Assembly (NCBI RefSeq): GCF_020858115.1
Contig: NZ_JACYMM010000009.1
Coordinates: forward strand, 205,758-269,757
Reading direction: 5' to 3'
DNA: 64,000 bases
Origin: Janthinobacterium sp. FW305-129
GTDB taxonomy: Bacteria; Pseudomonadota; Gammaproteobacteria; Burkholderiales; Burkholderiaceae_D
Part shown: positions 51,571-60,857 of the stretch, piece by piece
How the letters are laid out: each line of letters opens with the position of its first letter
How positions within the stretch are numbered: the stretch's first letter is position 1
Program-made: the position numbers and the translations under genes
The notes under the pieces: generated by a model
What the model was told of the DNA's origin: nothing
Seen by the model: only the letters and a program-made list of their open reading frames with translations
The model's database searches: none

Positions 51571-52917
51571 ATGCCTGACACCTATCCAGAACGCAGCGAC
51601 GGCGGCGGCGTCGAACCGGCGGCCAAGCGCGCGCCACGCACGGTCGAGGAAACGGGATTGCCCTTCCTGTTCCTGGTCGAACTGCTGGTCAAGATACTCT
51701 TCCTGCGCGGCCAGATCGGCCTGCCCGCCCTGTCGACGCACGTGAAACTGGGCGCCGGCGTGCTCGAACCGCTGCTCACCTTCATGCGCGCCGAAAAGCT
51801 GTGCGAAGCGCGCCGCAACGGCGGCAGCGGCACCGATGCCGACCTGTATTACCTGTTGGGCGACCAGGGCCGCCTGCGCGCCGCCGAATACATGCGCCGC
51901 AATGCCTACAGCGGTCCCGCGCCCGTCACCCTGGCCGATTACAGCAACCAGGTGCTGGCGCAAAGCGTGGCGGACATGCATGTCACCCGCGACGACGTGC
52001 AGCGCGAATTCCGCGACGTGGTGGCCAGTTCGGCCGTGCTGGACCAGCTGGGCGCGGCCATGAATTCCGGTCGTGCCCTGTTCTTCCACGGCCCCGCCGG
52101 CAGCGGCAAGAGCTACCTGGCCGAGCGCCTGAACGGCCTGCTCAGCGGCGCCATCGCCCTGCCGCATGCCGTGATGGTCGACGGCGAAGTGCTGCCCTTC
52201 CTCGACCCCATGCTGCACACCCTGTCAAGCAAAGGCCCCGTGCCATCCGACCCCCGCTGGGTGCGCGCCGAGCGCCCCGCCGTGCTGACGGGCGGCGAGC
52301 TGACGCTCGACATGCTGGACCTGCAATTCGACCAGGGCACCCGCTTGTACCAGGCGCCGCCGCACCTGAAGGCCAACAACGGCATCTTCATCATCGATGA
52401 CCTGGGCCGCCAGCGCTGCTCGCCCGTGGAACTGATGAACCGCTGGATCGTGCCGATGGCGCGGCATATCGACTACCTGTCGCTGCACACGGGGTACAAG
52501 TTCCCCGTGCCCTTCGACGTCATCGTCGTGTTCTCGTCGAACCTGGCGCCGCAGCAGCTGGCCGACGACTCCTTCCTGCGCCGCATCGGCTACAAGATCC
52601 ACGTGGGTCCGTTGAGCGCCTACCACTACCTGGCCGTGTTCCGCAGCACCTGCGCCCAGCTGGGCATCAATTTCGACGAAGCGGCCTACACCTATCTGCT
52701 GCACCTGCACAGCCAGTACCAGCGGCCCTTGCTGGCCTGCTATCCGCGCGACATCCTGGCGCAGGTCTGCGACCAGGCGCGCTATGAAGACCACGCGGCG
52801 CAACTGTCTCCGGAAGTGCTGCTGTGGGCATGGAAAAACTATTTCGGCAGCGATGACGACCTTGCAAGCACACATAACGGACCGGCAGCGGTCCAGCACA
52901 AAGGGGAAGCAAAATGA
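51571..52917 (+). CDS. AAA+ ATPase of the Tad locus
   Basis: 448 residues. An N-terminal winged-helix-like region (about 30-80) and a linker precede an ATPase core with Walker A FFHGPAGSGKSYLAERL (near 173), Walker B GIFIIDDLGRQRCSPVELMN (near 273), sensor-like VIVVFSSNLAP and an arginine-finger-like FLRRIGYKI. A C-terminal helical lid has HLHSQYQRPLLACYPRDILA. It is neither TadA nor TadZ, which are encoded downstream. Its overlap with cpaB (four bases) ties it to pilus assembly, perhaps as a remodelling ATPase. No closer family is recognised. Confidence 0.8.
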   Translation: MPDTYPERSDGGGVEPAAKRAPRTVEETGLPFLFLVELLVKILFLRGQIGLPALSTHVKLGAGVLEPLLTFMRAEKLCEARRNGGSGTDADLYYLLGDQGRLRAAEYMRRNAYSGPAPVTLADYSNQVLAQSVADMHVTRDDVQREFRDVVASSAVLDQLGAAMNSGRALFFHGPAGSGKSYLAERLNGLLSGAIALPHAVMVDGEVLPFLDPMLHTLSSKGPVPSDPRWVRAERPAVLTGGELTLDMLDLQFDQGTRLYQAPPHLKANNGIFIIDDLGRQRCSPVELMNRWIVPMARHIDYLSLHTGYKFPVPFDVIVVFSSNLAPQQLADDSFLRRIGYKIHVGPLSAYHYLAVFRSTCAQLGINFDEAAYTYLLHLHSQYQRPLLACYPRDILAQVCDQARYEDHAAQLSPEVLLWAWKNYFGSDDDLASTHNGPAAVQHKGEAK

Positions 52918-53762
52918 GAAACGCACGCGCTCTGACGATGATGGCCATTGCGGTCATCCTGGCGTTCGCCGCGGTCATCGTGGCCGCGCGCTGGATCAAT
53001 GCCCAAGCCTCGGGCAACATCAACAAGGTGGCCGTGGCCCAGGTCGACATCAGCCTGGGGGCACGCCTGACGCCCGACATGGTGCGCATGGTGGACTGGC
53101 CATCGAACGCGCTGCCGCCGGGCGCCATCAACGATCCGAAGCTGCTGGAAACGCGCGTCACGCGCACCAGCATCCAGCACGGCGAACCGATCATGGAAGG
53201 CAAGCTGGCGCCTCCCGGCACGCAAGGCGGCCTGTCGGCCGTCGTCGCCGAGGGCAAGCGCGCCATGACCGTGCGCGTCAACGATGTGGTGGGCGTGGCC
53301 GGCTTCGCCCTGCCCGGCAACTTCGTCGACATCCTCGTCAACACCCAGGGCGAAGGCGCCCGCAAGACGCCGGACCGCGATCCGAACATTTCCAAGATCG
53401 TGCTCGAACGCATACTCGTGCTGGCCATCGCCCAGGAATCGAACCGCGACGACACCAAGCCCAAGGTGGTCAACGCGGTGACCCTGGAGCTGACGCCGGA
53501 ACAGGCGGAAAAACTCGACCTGGCGCGCAGCGTGGGCACCCTGTCGCTGGTGCTGCGCAACCAGGTCGAGGACAAGCCCGTCAACACGGAAGGCGCCACC
53601 AAATCCAGTCTGCTCGATGAAAAAGTCGCCGTGGCAGCACCCGCCGCCATGGTGCAAGCCAAGCCGCTCCCACGCCGCCGTCCTGCCGCCGCGCCTGCGC
53701 CACAGGCCGGTCCCCGCGTCGATGTCATCAAGGGGCTGGAACGCAGCTCCCAACAATTCTAA
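52914..53762 (+). CDS. cpaB: Tad pilus assembly protein CpaB/RcpC
   Basis: 282 residues. An N-terminal membrane anchor (MMAIAVILAFAAVIVAARWI) is followed by a SAF-type domain with VAVAQVDISLGARLTPDMVR, then the RcpC domain with AMTVRVNDVVGVAGFALPGN and VDILVNTQGEG. The C-terminus is a Pro/Ala-rich tail. RcpC sits in the periplasm and contributes to secretin assembly or gating. It overlaps the AAA+ gene upstream. Confidence 0.92.
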   Translation: MRNARALTMMAIAVILAFAAVIVAARWINAQASGNINKVAVAQVDISLGARLTPDMVRMVDWPSNALPPGAINDPKLLETRVTRTSIQHGEPIMEGKLAPPGTQGGLSAVVAEGKRAMTVRVNDVVGVAGFALPGNFVDILVNTQGEGARKTPDRDPNISKIVLERILVLAIAQESNRDDTKPKVVNAVTLELTPEQAEKLDLARSVGTLSLVLRNQVEDKPVNTEGATKSSLLDEKVAVAAPAAMVQAKPLPRRRPAAAPAPQAGPRVDVIKGLERSSQQF

Positions 53763-53784
53763 CCTGCACCAGAGGAGCCTAGCC

Positions 53785-55377
53785 ATGAGTACATATCGCA
53801 CAGCAAGCGGCATCCGGGGCCTGCGCCTGGCGCTTGCCATCGCCGCCATCGGCGCCCTGGCGCCCCGGGCGCACGCCGAGCCAGTCGCCGCCACGGCCGC
53901 TACCGCCGCCGCTGCCGAAACGGGCGCCGCCAGGAGCAGCCGGGCGGCCGTCCGTCCCAAGTCCACGCCGCCGCAAAGCGAATCGCGCGCCGGCCGCACC
54001 GAGATGGCGCCGCAAATGAGCCTGGCCGAAGGCAAGTCGACCCTGATGCGCCTGCCGTTCGCCGCCAGCCGCATGTCCGTCGGCGACCCGCGCATCGCCG
54101 ACGTCATCCTGCTCAATCCCAACGAGGTGTACCTGCTGGGGCGTTCCGTCGGCACCACCAACCTGATCCTGTGGAACAAGAGCAATGACGCCACCATCAT
54201 CGACCTGGCCGTCGGCATCGACAGCAGCAGCCTGCAGGCACGCATGGCCGAACTGCTGCCGAACGAAAAAATCCACGTCACGGTGGCAGGCGACACCCTG
54301 ATCCTGTCGGGCATGGTCAGCGACGCCGTCAAGGCCGACCAGGCCCTGTCGCTGGCCAACGCCTATGTGCAGCGCAGCGCCCGCAGCGGCGCGGCCAGCG
54401 CCGGCGCCGCGGCGCCTGCCGCCGGCGCCGCCCCGGCTCCCGCCGCAACGCCGGATGCGGCCATGCCGCGCGTGATCAACCTGCTGTCGATCGCCGCGCC
54501 GCAGCAGGTGATGCTGGAAGTGAAGGTGGCCGAAGTGTCGAAGGTGCTGGTCGACCAGCTGGGCGCCAGCCTGGGCATCAACAAGACCATCGGCAGCTGG
54601 TCGTATTCGTTCCTGTCCAGCCTGCTCAGCAACAATCCCAGCGGCTTGAGCGGCGCCAGCAAGAACAACTTCTTCAGCCTCGACGCGCAAAAGCGCGATG
54701 GCCTGATCAAGGTACTGGCCGAACCGAACATCATGGCCATCAGCGGCCAGGAGGCGAGCTTCCTGGCCGGCGGCAAAATCTTCATCCCCGTCAGCCAGAC
54801 CAACAACAACGGCGTGCCCACCATCACGCTGGAAGAGAAGGAGTTCGGCGTAGCCGTGAAATTCACGCCCACCGTGCTCGAGGGGGGACGCATCAATCTG
54901 AAGGTGGCGCCGGAAGTGTCGGACCTGAACAAGGACGGCATCGGCATCACCGCCACCGGCATCTCGGCGACGGCCATCCTGCCCTCGTTCACGACGCGGC
55001 GCGCCACCACCACGGTGCAGCTGTTCGACGGCCAGAGCTTCGCCATCGGCGGCTTGATCAAGAACAATGTGACCAGCAATATCAAGGCCTTGCCGGGCCT
55101 GGGCGAAGTGCCCGTGCTGGGCGCCCTGTTCCGCAGCACGGACTTCCAGACGGACCGTTCGGAACTGGTCTTCATCATCACGCCGCACCTGGTCAAGCCG
55201 CTGCCGCCCGACTACAAGCTGCCCACCGACGAGTACATCCAGCCGACGCGCGGCGACATGTTCATGCAGGGAAAAATGGAAGGCACTGCGCCCGCGCCCG
55301 CCCCCGCAGCGCCAGCAGCGCCCATGCAGCCGCAAGCGGCCGCGCCCCAGCCTGCCGCCGGCTTCGACCTCAAATAG
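53785..55377 (+). CDS. cpaC: Tad secretin CpaC/RcpA
   Basis: 530 residues from the ATG at 53785 (AGAGGAG upstream), with a signal peptide ending near RAHAEP. The N-terminal secretin pilus domain has FAASRMSVGDPRIADVILLN and EVYLLGRSVGTTNLILWNK. A BON-like segment (HVTVAGDTLILSGMVSDAV) follows, and the secretin channel domain has VMLEVKVAEVSK, VLAEPNIMAISGQEASFLAG and the closing PVLGALFRSTDFQTDRSELV. It forms the outer-membrane pore for the Flp pilus. Ala/Pro-rich stretches near 200-215 and at the C-terminus are low complexity. Confidence 0.95.
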   Translation: MSTYRTASGIRGLRLALAIAAIGALAPRAHAEPVAATAATAAAAETGAARSSRAAVRPKSTPPQSESRAGRTEMAPQMSLAEGKSTLMRLPFAASRMSVGDPRIADVILLNPNEVYLLGRSVGTTNLILWNKSNDATIIDLAVGIDSSSLQARMAELLPNEKIHVTVAGDTLILSGMVSDAVKADQALSLANAYVQRSARSGAASAGAAAPAAGAAPAPAATPDAAMPRVINLLSIAAPQQVMLEVKVAEVSKVLVDQLGASLGINKTIGSWSYSFLSSLLSNNPSGLSGASKNNFFSLDAQKRDGLIKVLAEPNIMAISGQEASFLAGGKIFIPVSQTNNNGVPTITLEEKEFGVAVKFTPTVLEGGRINLKVAPEVSDLNKDGIGITATGISATAILPSFTTRRATTTVQLFDGQSFAIGGLIKNNVTSNIKALPGLGEVPVLGALFRSTDFQTDRSELVFIITPHLVKPLPPDYKLPTDEYIQPTRGDMFMQGKMEGTAPAPAPAAPAAPMQPQAAAPQPAAGFDLK

Positions 55378-55386
55378 GAGAACACC

Positions 55387-55665
55387 ATGAAAACCGTACA
55401 TTGCCTGCCGGGCGCCGCCCTGTTATGCCTGCTGGCCGGCTGCGCCGCCACCACCACGCCCGTCCTCGATTCCCACTTTGGCGAATCGGTGGCCCTGCTC
55501 AAGGCGCAACAGATCATCTACCCGGACGCCTACCGCAATACCAATCCCGTCAGCGGCATCGATGGCAAGGCCGGCGCCAGCGCCTACCAGCGCTATCAGA
55601 AATCGTTCAGCGCGCCGGAACCGCAAGTCAATGTCTTCGCCATCGGCGTGGGCGGGCGCCAGTAG
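55387..55665 (+). CDS. Small lipoprotein of the Tad locus
   Basis: 92 residues with AGGAG upstream. Signal peptide with lipobox LLAGC (Cys near residue 19). The mature part is short and polar, ending FAIGVGGRQ. No family is recognised. It follows the secretin by nine bases, where pilotin- or CpaD-like lipoproteins are common, so a role in secretin targeting is plausible. Confidence 0.82.
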   Translation: MKTVHCLPGAALLCLLAGCAATTTPVLDSHFGESVALLKAQQIIYPDAYRNTNPVSGIDGKAGASAYQRYQKSFSAPEPQVNVFAIGVGGRQ

Positions 55666-55711
55666 GTGCCAGCCCCACGATGAATTCCCCCCAGACCACC
55701 AGGAGACGTCC

Positions 55712-57262
55712 ATGAAAACCGCATTCCGCAGGCACGACAGGCAGCAAGGCGCGATCGCCATCGTGCTGGGACTGACCCTGGTGGTGCTGTTTGCCATGGG
55801 CGGCCTGGTGCTGGACCTGGGCCACCTGTACATCGCCAAGAGCGAACTGCAGAACGGCGCCGACAGCGCCGCCCTGGCCGGCGCCGTGGAACTCAATCAA
55901 AGCGCCGCCGGCATCGACAATGCGCAGGCCAAGGCCATCGCCATCGCGCAAAAGAACCGCTACGATTTTTCCACCGCACTGACCCTGACGGCTGCCAACA
56001 TCGAGTTCGGCCCCAGTCCGGACGGTCCCTGGTCATCCGGCGCCAGCGCCCGCACCAGCCCGCAAGGCCAGACCTTCATCCGCGTCGACACGGGCAGCAA
56101 GACCTTCGCCACCTACCTGATGGGCATCGCCGGCATCGCCAGCACCAGCACCTCGGGCGTGGCCGTGGCGGGGCGCTTCGTCAACGACGTCACGCCGATC
56201 GGCGTGTGCGCCGTCGATCCGGCCAACAAGACGGCGCAATACACGTATCCGGCCGCGCCCGCCGGCAGCGGCCTGACGGAGCTGGTGGAATTCGGTTTCC
56301 GCCGCGGCGTCACCTACAACCTGTTCGGCCTCAATCCGCTGGGCGGCCCGTCCGATCCCTACCTGATCAACCCCGTCGACGCGCCCCCTGGCGCCTGCGA
56401 CGCATCGCATTCGAGCGCCAATTCCACCGCGCCGTTCATGTGCACGGGCAGCAGCGCCGTCGTCAGCAGCGGCTCCGGCAAGGTCTACACGAACACTGGC
56501 TTGAGCGCTGGCAAGATCGCGGCTTCGCTCAACTCGCGCTTCGACGACTATTCCTCGCCCTCCGTATGCGACCCAGCAACGGCGCCGCCCGATACCAACA
56601 TCAAGGAATATCCATGCAAGGGCGGCGGGTCCCCCTGCGTCGCCAGCGCCGCCAACTCGCCGCCCACCGGCTGGATGGAACCGGGCGCCAGCACCTTGCC
56701 CAGCCAGCAGTCGGTCAGCCTGTCCGGCAGCAAGCCGAACTACCGCCTGCCGCCTGCCTTCACGACGCCCGTGACGGCAGCCCAGGCGCAGTTCGCCGGC
56801 TACGGCGTGCTGTGGTCGTATGGCCCCGCCTACCAAAGCAATGGCGCCACGCCAGCCAAGGCCGGCACGGCCTACAGCGTCGCGGATGCCAACGCCAACC
56901 CCATGTACAGCACGGCCAAGGCGAATTACTTCGACACGGCCAGCTATCCCGTCACGGCCGGCGCCAGCTTCCCCGCCGGCACGCCGCCTTCGCCGTACAA
57001 CCAGACCAGCGGCCCCACGTTCCAGGCGCCGTCGGCAAGCCATCCAGGCCGCAACAATCGCCGCATCCTCAACGTGGTGCTGGTCGATTGCCGCACGGCG
57101 CCCGTCGGACCCTCCTCCTGTGGCGCCATGGATGCGGTGGGTATCGGCAAATTCTTCATGACGATGAAAGCCGATTTCAGCGGCGGCACCAAGCGCCTCG
57201 ACGTCGAGTTCGCGGGCCTGATCGAACCCGTGCCGAATTCCGAAATCAAACTCTACAAGTGA
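55712..57262 (+). CDS. tadG: TadG-like pilus assembly protein
   Basis: 516 residues from the ATG at 55712 (AGGAG upstream). The N-terminal TadG/TadE-like segment is RRHDRQQGAIAIVLGLTLVV with GLVLDLGHLYIAKSELQNGA and ADSAALAGAVELNQSAAG, typical of Flp-locus TadG. The remaining 400 residues are an extracytoplasmic, Ser/Ala/Pro-rich region with several Cys. The Glu at +5 is absent, so it is not a pseudopilin substrate. No von Willebrand A motif is evident. It probably anchors or initiates the pilus. Confidence 0.87.
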   Translation: MKTAFRRHDRQQGAIAIVLGLTLVVLFAMGGLVLDLGHLYIAKSELQNGADSAALAGAVELNQSAAGIDNAQAKAIAIAQKNRYDFSTALTLTAANIEFGPSPDGPWSSGASARTSPQGQTFIRVDTGSKTFATYLMGIAGIASTSTSGVAVAGRFVNDVTPIGVCAVDPANKTAQYTYPAAPAGSGLTELVEFGFRRGVTYNLFGLNPLGGPSDPYLINPVDAPPGACDASHSSANSTAPFMCTGSSAVVSSGSGKVYTNTGLSAGKIAASLNSRFDDYSSPSVCDPATAPPDTNIKEYPCKGGGSPCVASAANSPPTGWMEPGASTLPSQQSVSLSGSKPNYRLPPAFTTPVTAAQAQFAGYGVLWSYGPAYQSNGATPAKAGTAYSVADANANPMYSTAKANYFDTASYPVTAGASFPAGTPPSPYNQTSGPTFQAPSASHPGRNNRRILNVVLVDCRTAPVGPSSCGAMDAVGIGKFFMTMKADFSGGTKRLDVEFAGLIEPVPNSEIKLYK

Positions 57263-57269
57263 GGCGGCC

Positions 57270-57737
57270 ATGCGCATTCCCCTTTCCCATCCCAGCCAGC
57301 GCGGCGCCGCCGCCGTCGAATTCGGCATCGTGCTGGCCCTGCTGGTCACCCTGCTGGCCGGCATCTTCGGCTTCGGCCGCGCCTTCTGGTACTACGACGC
57401 GCTGACCAAGGCGACGCGCGACGCGGCGCGCAACATGTCCGTCAAGGCCAAGGCCAGCATCGCCTCGCAGGGCGTGCCTGCCGCCAAACAGACGGTGGCC
57501 GACGCGGCCGTCAGCGCCGGCATCAGCGACTTCACCACGGCCAACGTGACGGTCACCTGCCTGGACGCGGCGTTCAACGACAGCAGCTGCACCGATGGCA
57601 CGGCGCCGGGCGGCATCCGCGTCGAAGTCGTCAACTACACGCTGTCGGTGGGCCAGTACCTGCCCTTCGTGATCGGCGCGGCCAGCAGCTACGCCACGCC
57701 GCTCTCGCCGCGCACCACCATGCGCTACATGCTGTAA
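57270..57737 (+). CDS. tadE: TadE-like pseudopilin
   Basis: 155 residues. The prepilin-like site is QRG|AAAVEFGIVLALLVTLLA with Glu at +5 and Phe at +6. A periplasmic domain follows, containing two Cys (TVTCLDAAFNDSSCTDG) that could form a disulfide. TadE is cleaved by TadV and is required for pilus assembly. It lies seven bases after the tadG-like gene and ten before the next TadE-type gene. Confidence 0.9.
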   Translation: MRIPLSHPSQRGAAAVEFGIVLALLVTLLAGIFGFGRAFWYYDALTKATRDAARNMSVKAKASIASQGVPAAKQTVADAAVSAGISDFTTANVTVTCLDAAFNDSSCTDGTAPGGIRVEVVNYTLSVGQYLPFVIGAASSYATPLSPRTTMRYML

Positions 57738-57747
57738 GGAGAACGCC

Positions 57748-58266
57748 ATGCGCCACCGCCTTCCACTTGCCCCCCGGGCCGGCCGCCAGCGCGGCGCCGC
57801 CGCCGTCGAATTCGCCCTGGTGGCGCTGCTGTTTTTCACTCTGCTGTTCGGCATCCTGGAATTCGGCCGCATGCTGTTCCTGTACAACACGGTGCAGGAA
57901 GTGAGCCGCCGCGCCGCGCGCGAAGCGGTGGTGCGCTGGATCGACCAGACCGCCGCCATCAAGACCCTGGCCCTGTTCGGCGGCACGGCCCTGCCGGCCG
58001 CGCCGGAACTGACGGCCGCGAACATCACCATCAGCTACCTGAACAAGAGCGGCGCCGAAGTGACCTTGCCGCCACTCGACCCGGGCGACAACCTGTCGGC
58101 CTGCGGCGACATCACGCGCACGGCCAGCTGCATCGACAGCGTGCGCGTGTCGATCGACAACGTCAGCTATACGCCGATGGTCAGCCTGTTCGGCTTTCTG
58201 AATATCGCCGTGCCGGCCTCGGTGGTGGTCATGCACGCCGAAAGCCTGGGCTTCCAGATCAACTGA
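57748..58266 (+). CDS. TadE/TadF-like pseudopilin
   Basis: 172 residues with AAGGAG upstream. The site RQRG|AAAVEFALVALLFFTLLF is almost the same as in the preceding gene, and LEFGRMLFLYNTVQEVSRRA matches TadE-type proteins. The periplasmic part has two Cys (SACGDITRTASCID). It probably arose by tandem duplication of tadE and serves the TadF role. Confidence 0.89.
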   Translation: MRHRLPLAPRAGRQRGAAAVEFALVALLFFTLLFGILEFGRMLFLYNTVQEVSRRAAREAVVRWIDQTAAIKTLALFGGTALPAAPELTAANITISYLNKSGAEVTLPPLDPGDNLSACGDITRTASCIDSVRVSIDNVSYTPMVSLFGFLNIAVPASVVVMHAESLGFQIN

Positions 58267-58289
58267 ACGCCTTTACCAGGGAGTACCAA

Positions 58290-59441
58290 GTGAATATCGT
58301 CATCGTCTCGAAGAATGAAGCCCAGCTCAAACGGCTCACCCGTTTGCTGCGCGAACGCAGCGCGGCCGACCGCGTCGCGCTGCTGGCGAGCATACCGGAT
58401 GTGTTCGACAACGGCGTCACGCCCGACCTGCTGCTGCTGGAGCAGGAGCAGACGGGCGAGGCGGAGCTGGAACGGCTGGAGCTGCTGGGCGGGCGCCATC
58501 CGAACCTGGCCATCATCGTGCAATGTCCGCAGCAAAGTCCGCAATTCCTGCTGCGCTCGATGCGCGCCGGCGTGCGCGAAGTGCTGCAGCCCGACGACGA
58601 CGCGGCCCTGTGCGCCGCCCTGCGCCGCATCGAGGACAAGCTGCAGAAGCAGGTCACGCGCAAGGGCCAGGTGCTGGCCTTCGTCTCGTGCAAGGGCGGC
58701 AGCGGCGCCACTTTCATCGCCGCCAACCTCGGCTACGCGCTGGCCGCCGGCGAACAGCGCAAGGTGGCGCTGTTCGACCTGAACCTGCAGTTCGGCGATG
58801 CCGCCCTGTTCGTCTCGGACCACAAGCCGGCCACCACCCTGTCGCAGCTGTCGCAGCAGATCGTGCGCCTCGACGCCTCGCTGCTGAACGCCAGCATGAT
58901 CCAGATCACGCCCGCCTACAGCGTGCTGGCCGCCGCCGACGATCCCGCCCACGCGGCCGACATCGAAGCGGACCATATCGACCGTCTGCTGAGCCTGGCG
59001 CGCAGCCAATACGACTACATCCTGCTCGACGTCGGACGCGGCCTCGATGCCGTCAGCGTGCGCGCGCTGGACCGGGCCGACCTGATCTTCCCCGTGCTGC
59101 AGGCAACCTTGCCGTACGTGCGCGACGGCAAGCGCCTGCTCGACGTGTTCCGCGGCCTCGGCTACCGCGAAGACAAGATCCGCCTGATCCTGAACCGCTA
59201 TGCCAGCAGCGACAGCATCCGCGTCGCCGACCTGGAAGCAGCGTATGGCAAGCACGTCTACAAGTCCATCCCCAACCACTACGAGGCGGTGGCGGCCTCC
59301 GTCAGCCAGGGCGTGCCCATCCTCAAGCTGGCCCCGCACAATCCCGTTTCGCGCGCCCTGCAGGAGCTGGCCGCCAGCCTGGCCGGCGAAACCCCGCCGG
59401 CCGCGCAAGGCTGGGTGGCGCGGCTGCTGGCGCGTGCCTGA
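58290..59441 (+). CDS. cpaE: CpaE/TadZ, ParA-like pilus localisation ATPase
   Basis: 383 residues. An N-terminal receiver-like domain (about 1-115) has the fold but no phospho-acceptor signature. The MinD/ParA-like domain (about 130-370) begins [20 protein letters not shown], a deviant Walker A in which the usual GKT is GAT. Asp in [16 protein letters not shown] and [15 protein letters not shown] follow. TadZ proteins localise the pilus machine to the pole. Loss of the Walker A Lys is known among TadZ/CpaE members and suggests altered ATP use. Confidence 0.91.
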   Translation: MNIVIVSKNEAQLKRLTRLLRERSAADRVALLASIPDVFDNGVTPDLLLLEQEQTGEAELERLELLGGRHPNLAIIVQCPQQSPQFLLRSMRAGVREVLQPDDDAALCAALRRIEDKLQKQVTRKGQVLAFVSCKGGSGATFIAANLGYALAAGEQRKVALFDLNLQFGDAALFVSDHKPATTLSQLSQQIVRLDASLLNASMIQITPAYSVLAAADDPAHAADIEADHIDRLLSLARSQYDYILLDVGRGLDAVSVRALDRADLIFPVLQATLPYVRDGKRLLDVFRGLGYREDKIRLILNRYASSDSIRVADLEAAYGKHVYKSIPNHYEAVAASVSQGVPILKLAPHNPVSRALQELAASLAGETPPAAQGWVARLLARA

Positions 59442-59479
59442 GGTTCCAACCAGATACCCCCATACACCGGAGACCGACC

Positions 59480-60847
59480 ATGACTGCCGAAAAACTCACC
59501 CTGCGGGACCGCCTGGGCTATGCCCAGGATGACGCCAGCCTGAACGACGATGCCGCGCACCAGGGCGCCGCCAGCCAGAGCTACCAGCAGCTCAAGCACC
59601 GCACGCACCAGGCGCTGCTCGACCGCGTCGACCTGGAGGGCATGCAGCGCCTGTCGCGCGAACAGATCCGCGAAGAGCTGAAAATCCTCGTCAGCGAGGT
59701 GCTCACGGAAGACAATGTGGTCATCAACGAGCTGGAACGGCGCTCGCTGATCCGCGACATCCAGGACGAGGTGCTCGGCTTCGGCCCGCTCGAACCGCTG
59801 CTGGCCGATCCCGGCGTGTCCGATATTCTCGTCAACACCTACCGCCAGGTGTACGTCGAGCGCCACGGCCGCCTGGAGCTGAGCGACATCTGCTTTACCG
59901 ACGACGCCCACCTGATGAAGATCATCGACAAGATCGTCTCGCGCGTGGGCCGGCGCATCGACGAATCGAGCCCCATGGTCGATGCGCGCCTGCCCGACGG
60001 CTCGCGCGTGAACGCCATCATCCCGCCGCTGGCCATCGACGGCCCCGTGATGTCGATCCGGCGCTTCTCGGCCCAGCCCCTGCGCCTGGCCGACCTGATG
60101 CTCAAGCACAGCCTGACGGAGGAAATGAGCACCACCCTGCAGGCGCTGGGCAAGGCCAAGGTCAACATCCTGATCTCGGGCGGCACGGGCAGCGGCAAGA
60201 CCACCATGCTCAATGCGATTTCCGGCTTCATCAGCACGGCCGAGCGCATCGTCACCATCGAGGATGCGGCCGAACTGCAGATGCAGCAGCCGCACGTGGT
60301 ACGGCTGGAAACGCGGCCGGCGAACATCGAGGGCAAGGGCGAAGTGACGCAGCGGGCGCTGGTGCGCAACGCGCTGCGCATGCGCCCCGACCGTATCATC
60401 CTGGGCGAGGTGCGCGGCGCCGAGGCGCTCGACATGCTGGGCGCCATGAACACGGGCCACGAAGGGTCGATGGCCACCATCCACGCGAACACCCCGCGCG
60501 ACGCCCTGACGCGGCTGGAAAACATGATCAGCATGGCCTCGGCGGGCCTGCCCGTGAAGGCCATGCGCCAGCAGATCAGTTCCGCCATCAGCGTGGTGGT
60601 GCAGGTGGCGCGCCTGACGGACGGCAAGCGCAAGATCATTTCGATCCAGGAGATCACGGGCATGGAGGGCGAGATGATCACCATGCAGGAAATCTTCACC
60701 TTCCGCCAGACGGGCATCGGCGAGGATGGCACGGTGCAGGGACATTTCCATGCCAGCGGCGTGCGACCGCATTTCCTGGAACGCCTGCGCGCCTTCGGCA
60801 TCAGCCTGCCGGAAACCCTGTTCGATCCCGCCCGCCAGTACCATTAA
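59480..60847 (+). CDS. cpaF: CpaF/TadA pilus assembly ATPase
   Basis: 455 residues from the ATG at 59480. The CpaF family secretion ATPase has an N-terminal helical domain with [40 protein letters not shown], Walker [20 protein letters not shown] (near 233), a Glu-rich Walker B-type box [18 protein letters not shown], and [20 protein letters not shown]. It powers both extension and, in Caulobacter-type systems, retraction of the Tad pilus. It lies in the canonical order before tadB and tadC. Confidence 0.96.
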   Translation: MTAEKLTLRDRLGYAQDDASLNDDAAHQGAASQSYQQLKHRTHQALLDRVDLEGMQRLSREQIREELKILVSEVLTEDNVVINELERRSLIRDIQDEVLGFGPLEPLLADPGVSDILVNTYRQVYVERHGRLELSDICFTDDAHLMKIIDKIVSRVGRRIDESSPMVDARLPDGSRVNAIIPPLAIDGPVMSIRRFSAQPLRLADLMLKHSLTEEMSTTLQALGKAKVNILISGGTGSGKTTMLNAISGFISTAERIVTIEDAAELQMQQPHVVRLETRPANIEGKGEVTQRALVRNALRMRPDRIILGEVRGAEALDMLGAMNTGHEGSMATIHANTPRDALTRLENMISMASAGLPVKAMRQQISSAISVVVQVARLTDGKRKIISIQEITGMEGEMITMQEIFTFRQTGIGEDGTVQGHFHASGVRPHFLERLRAFGISLPETLFDPARQYH

Positions 60848-60857
60848 GGGGAGCATC

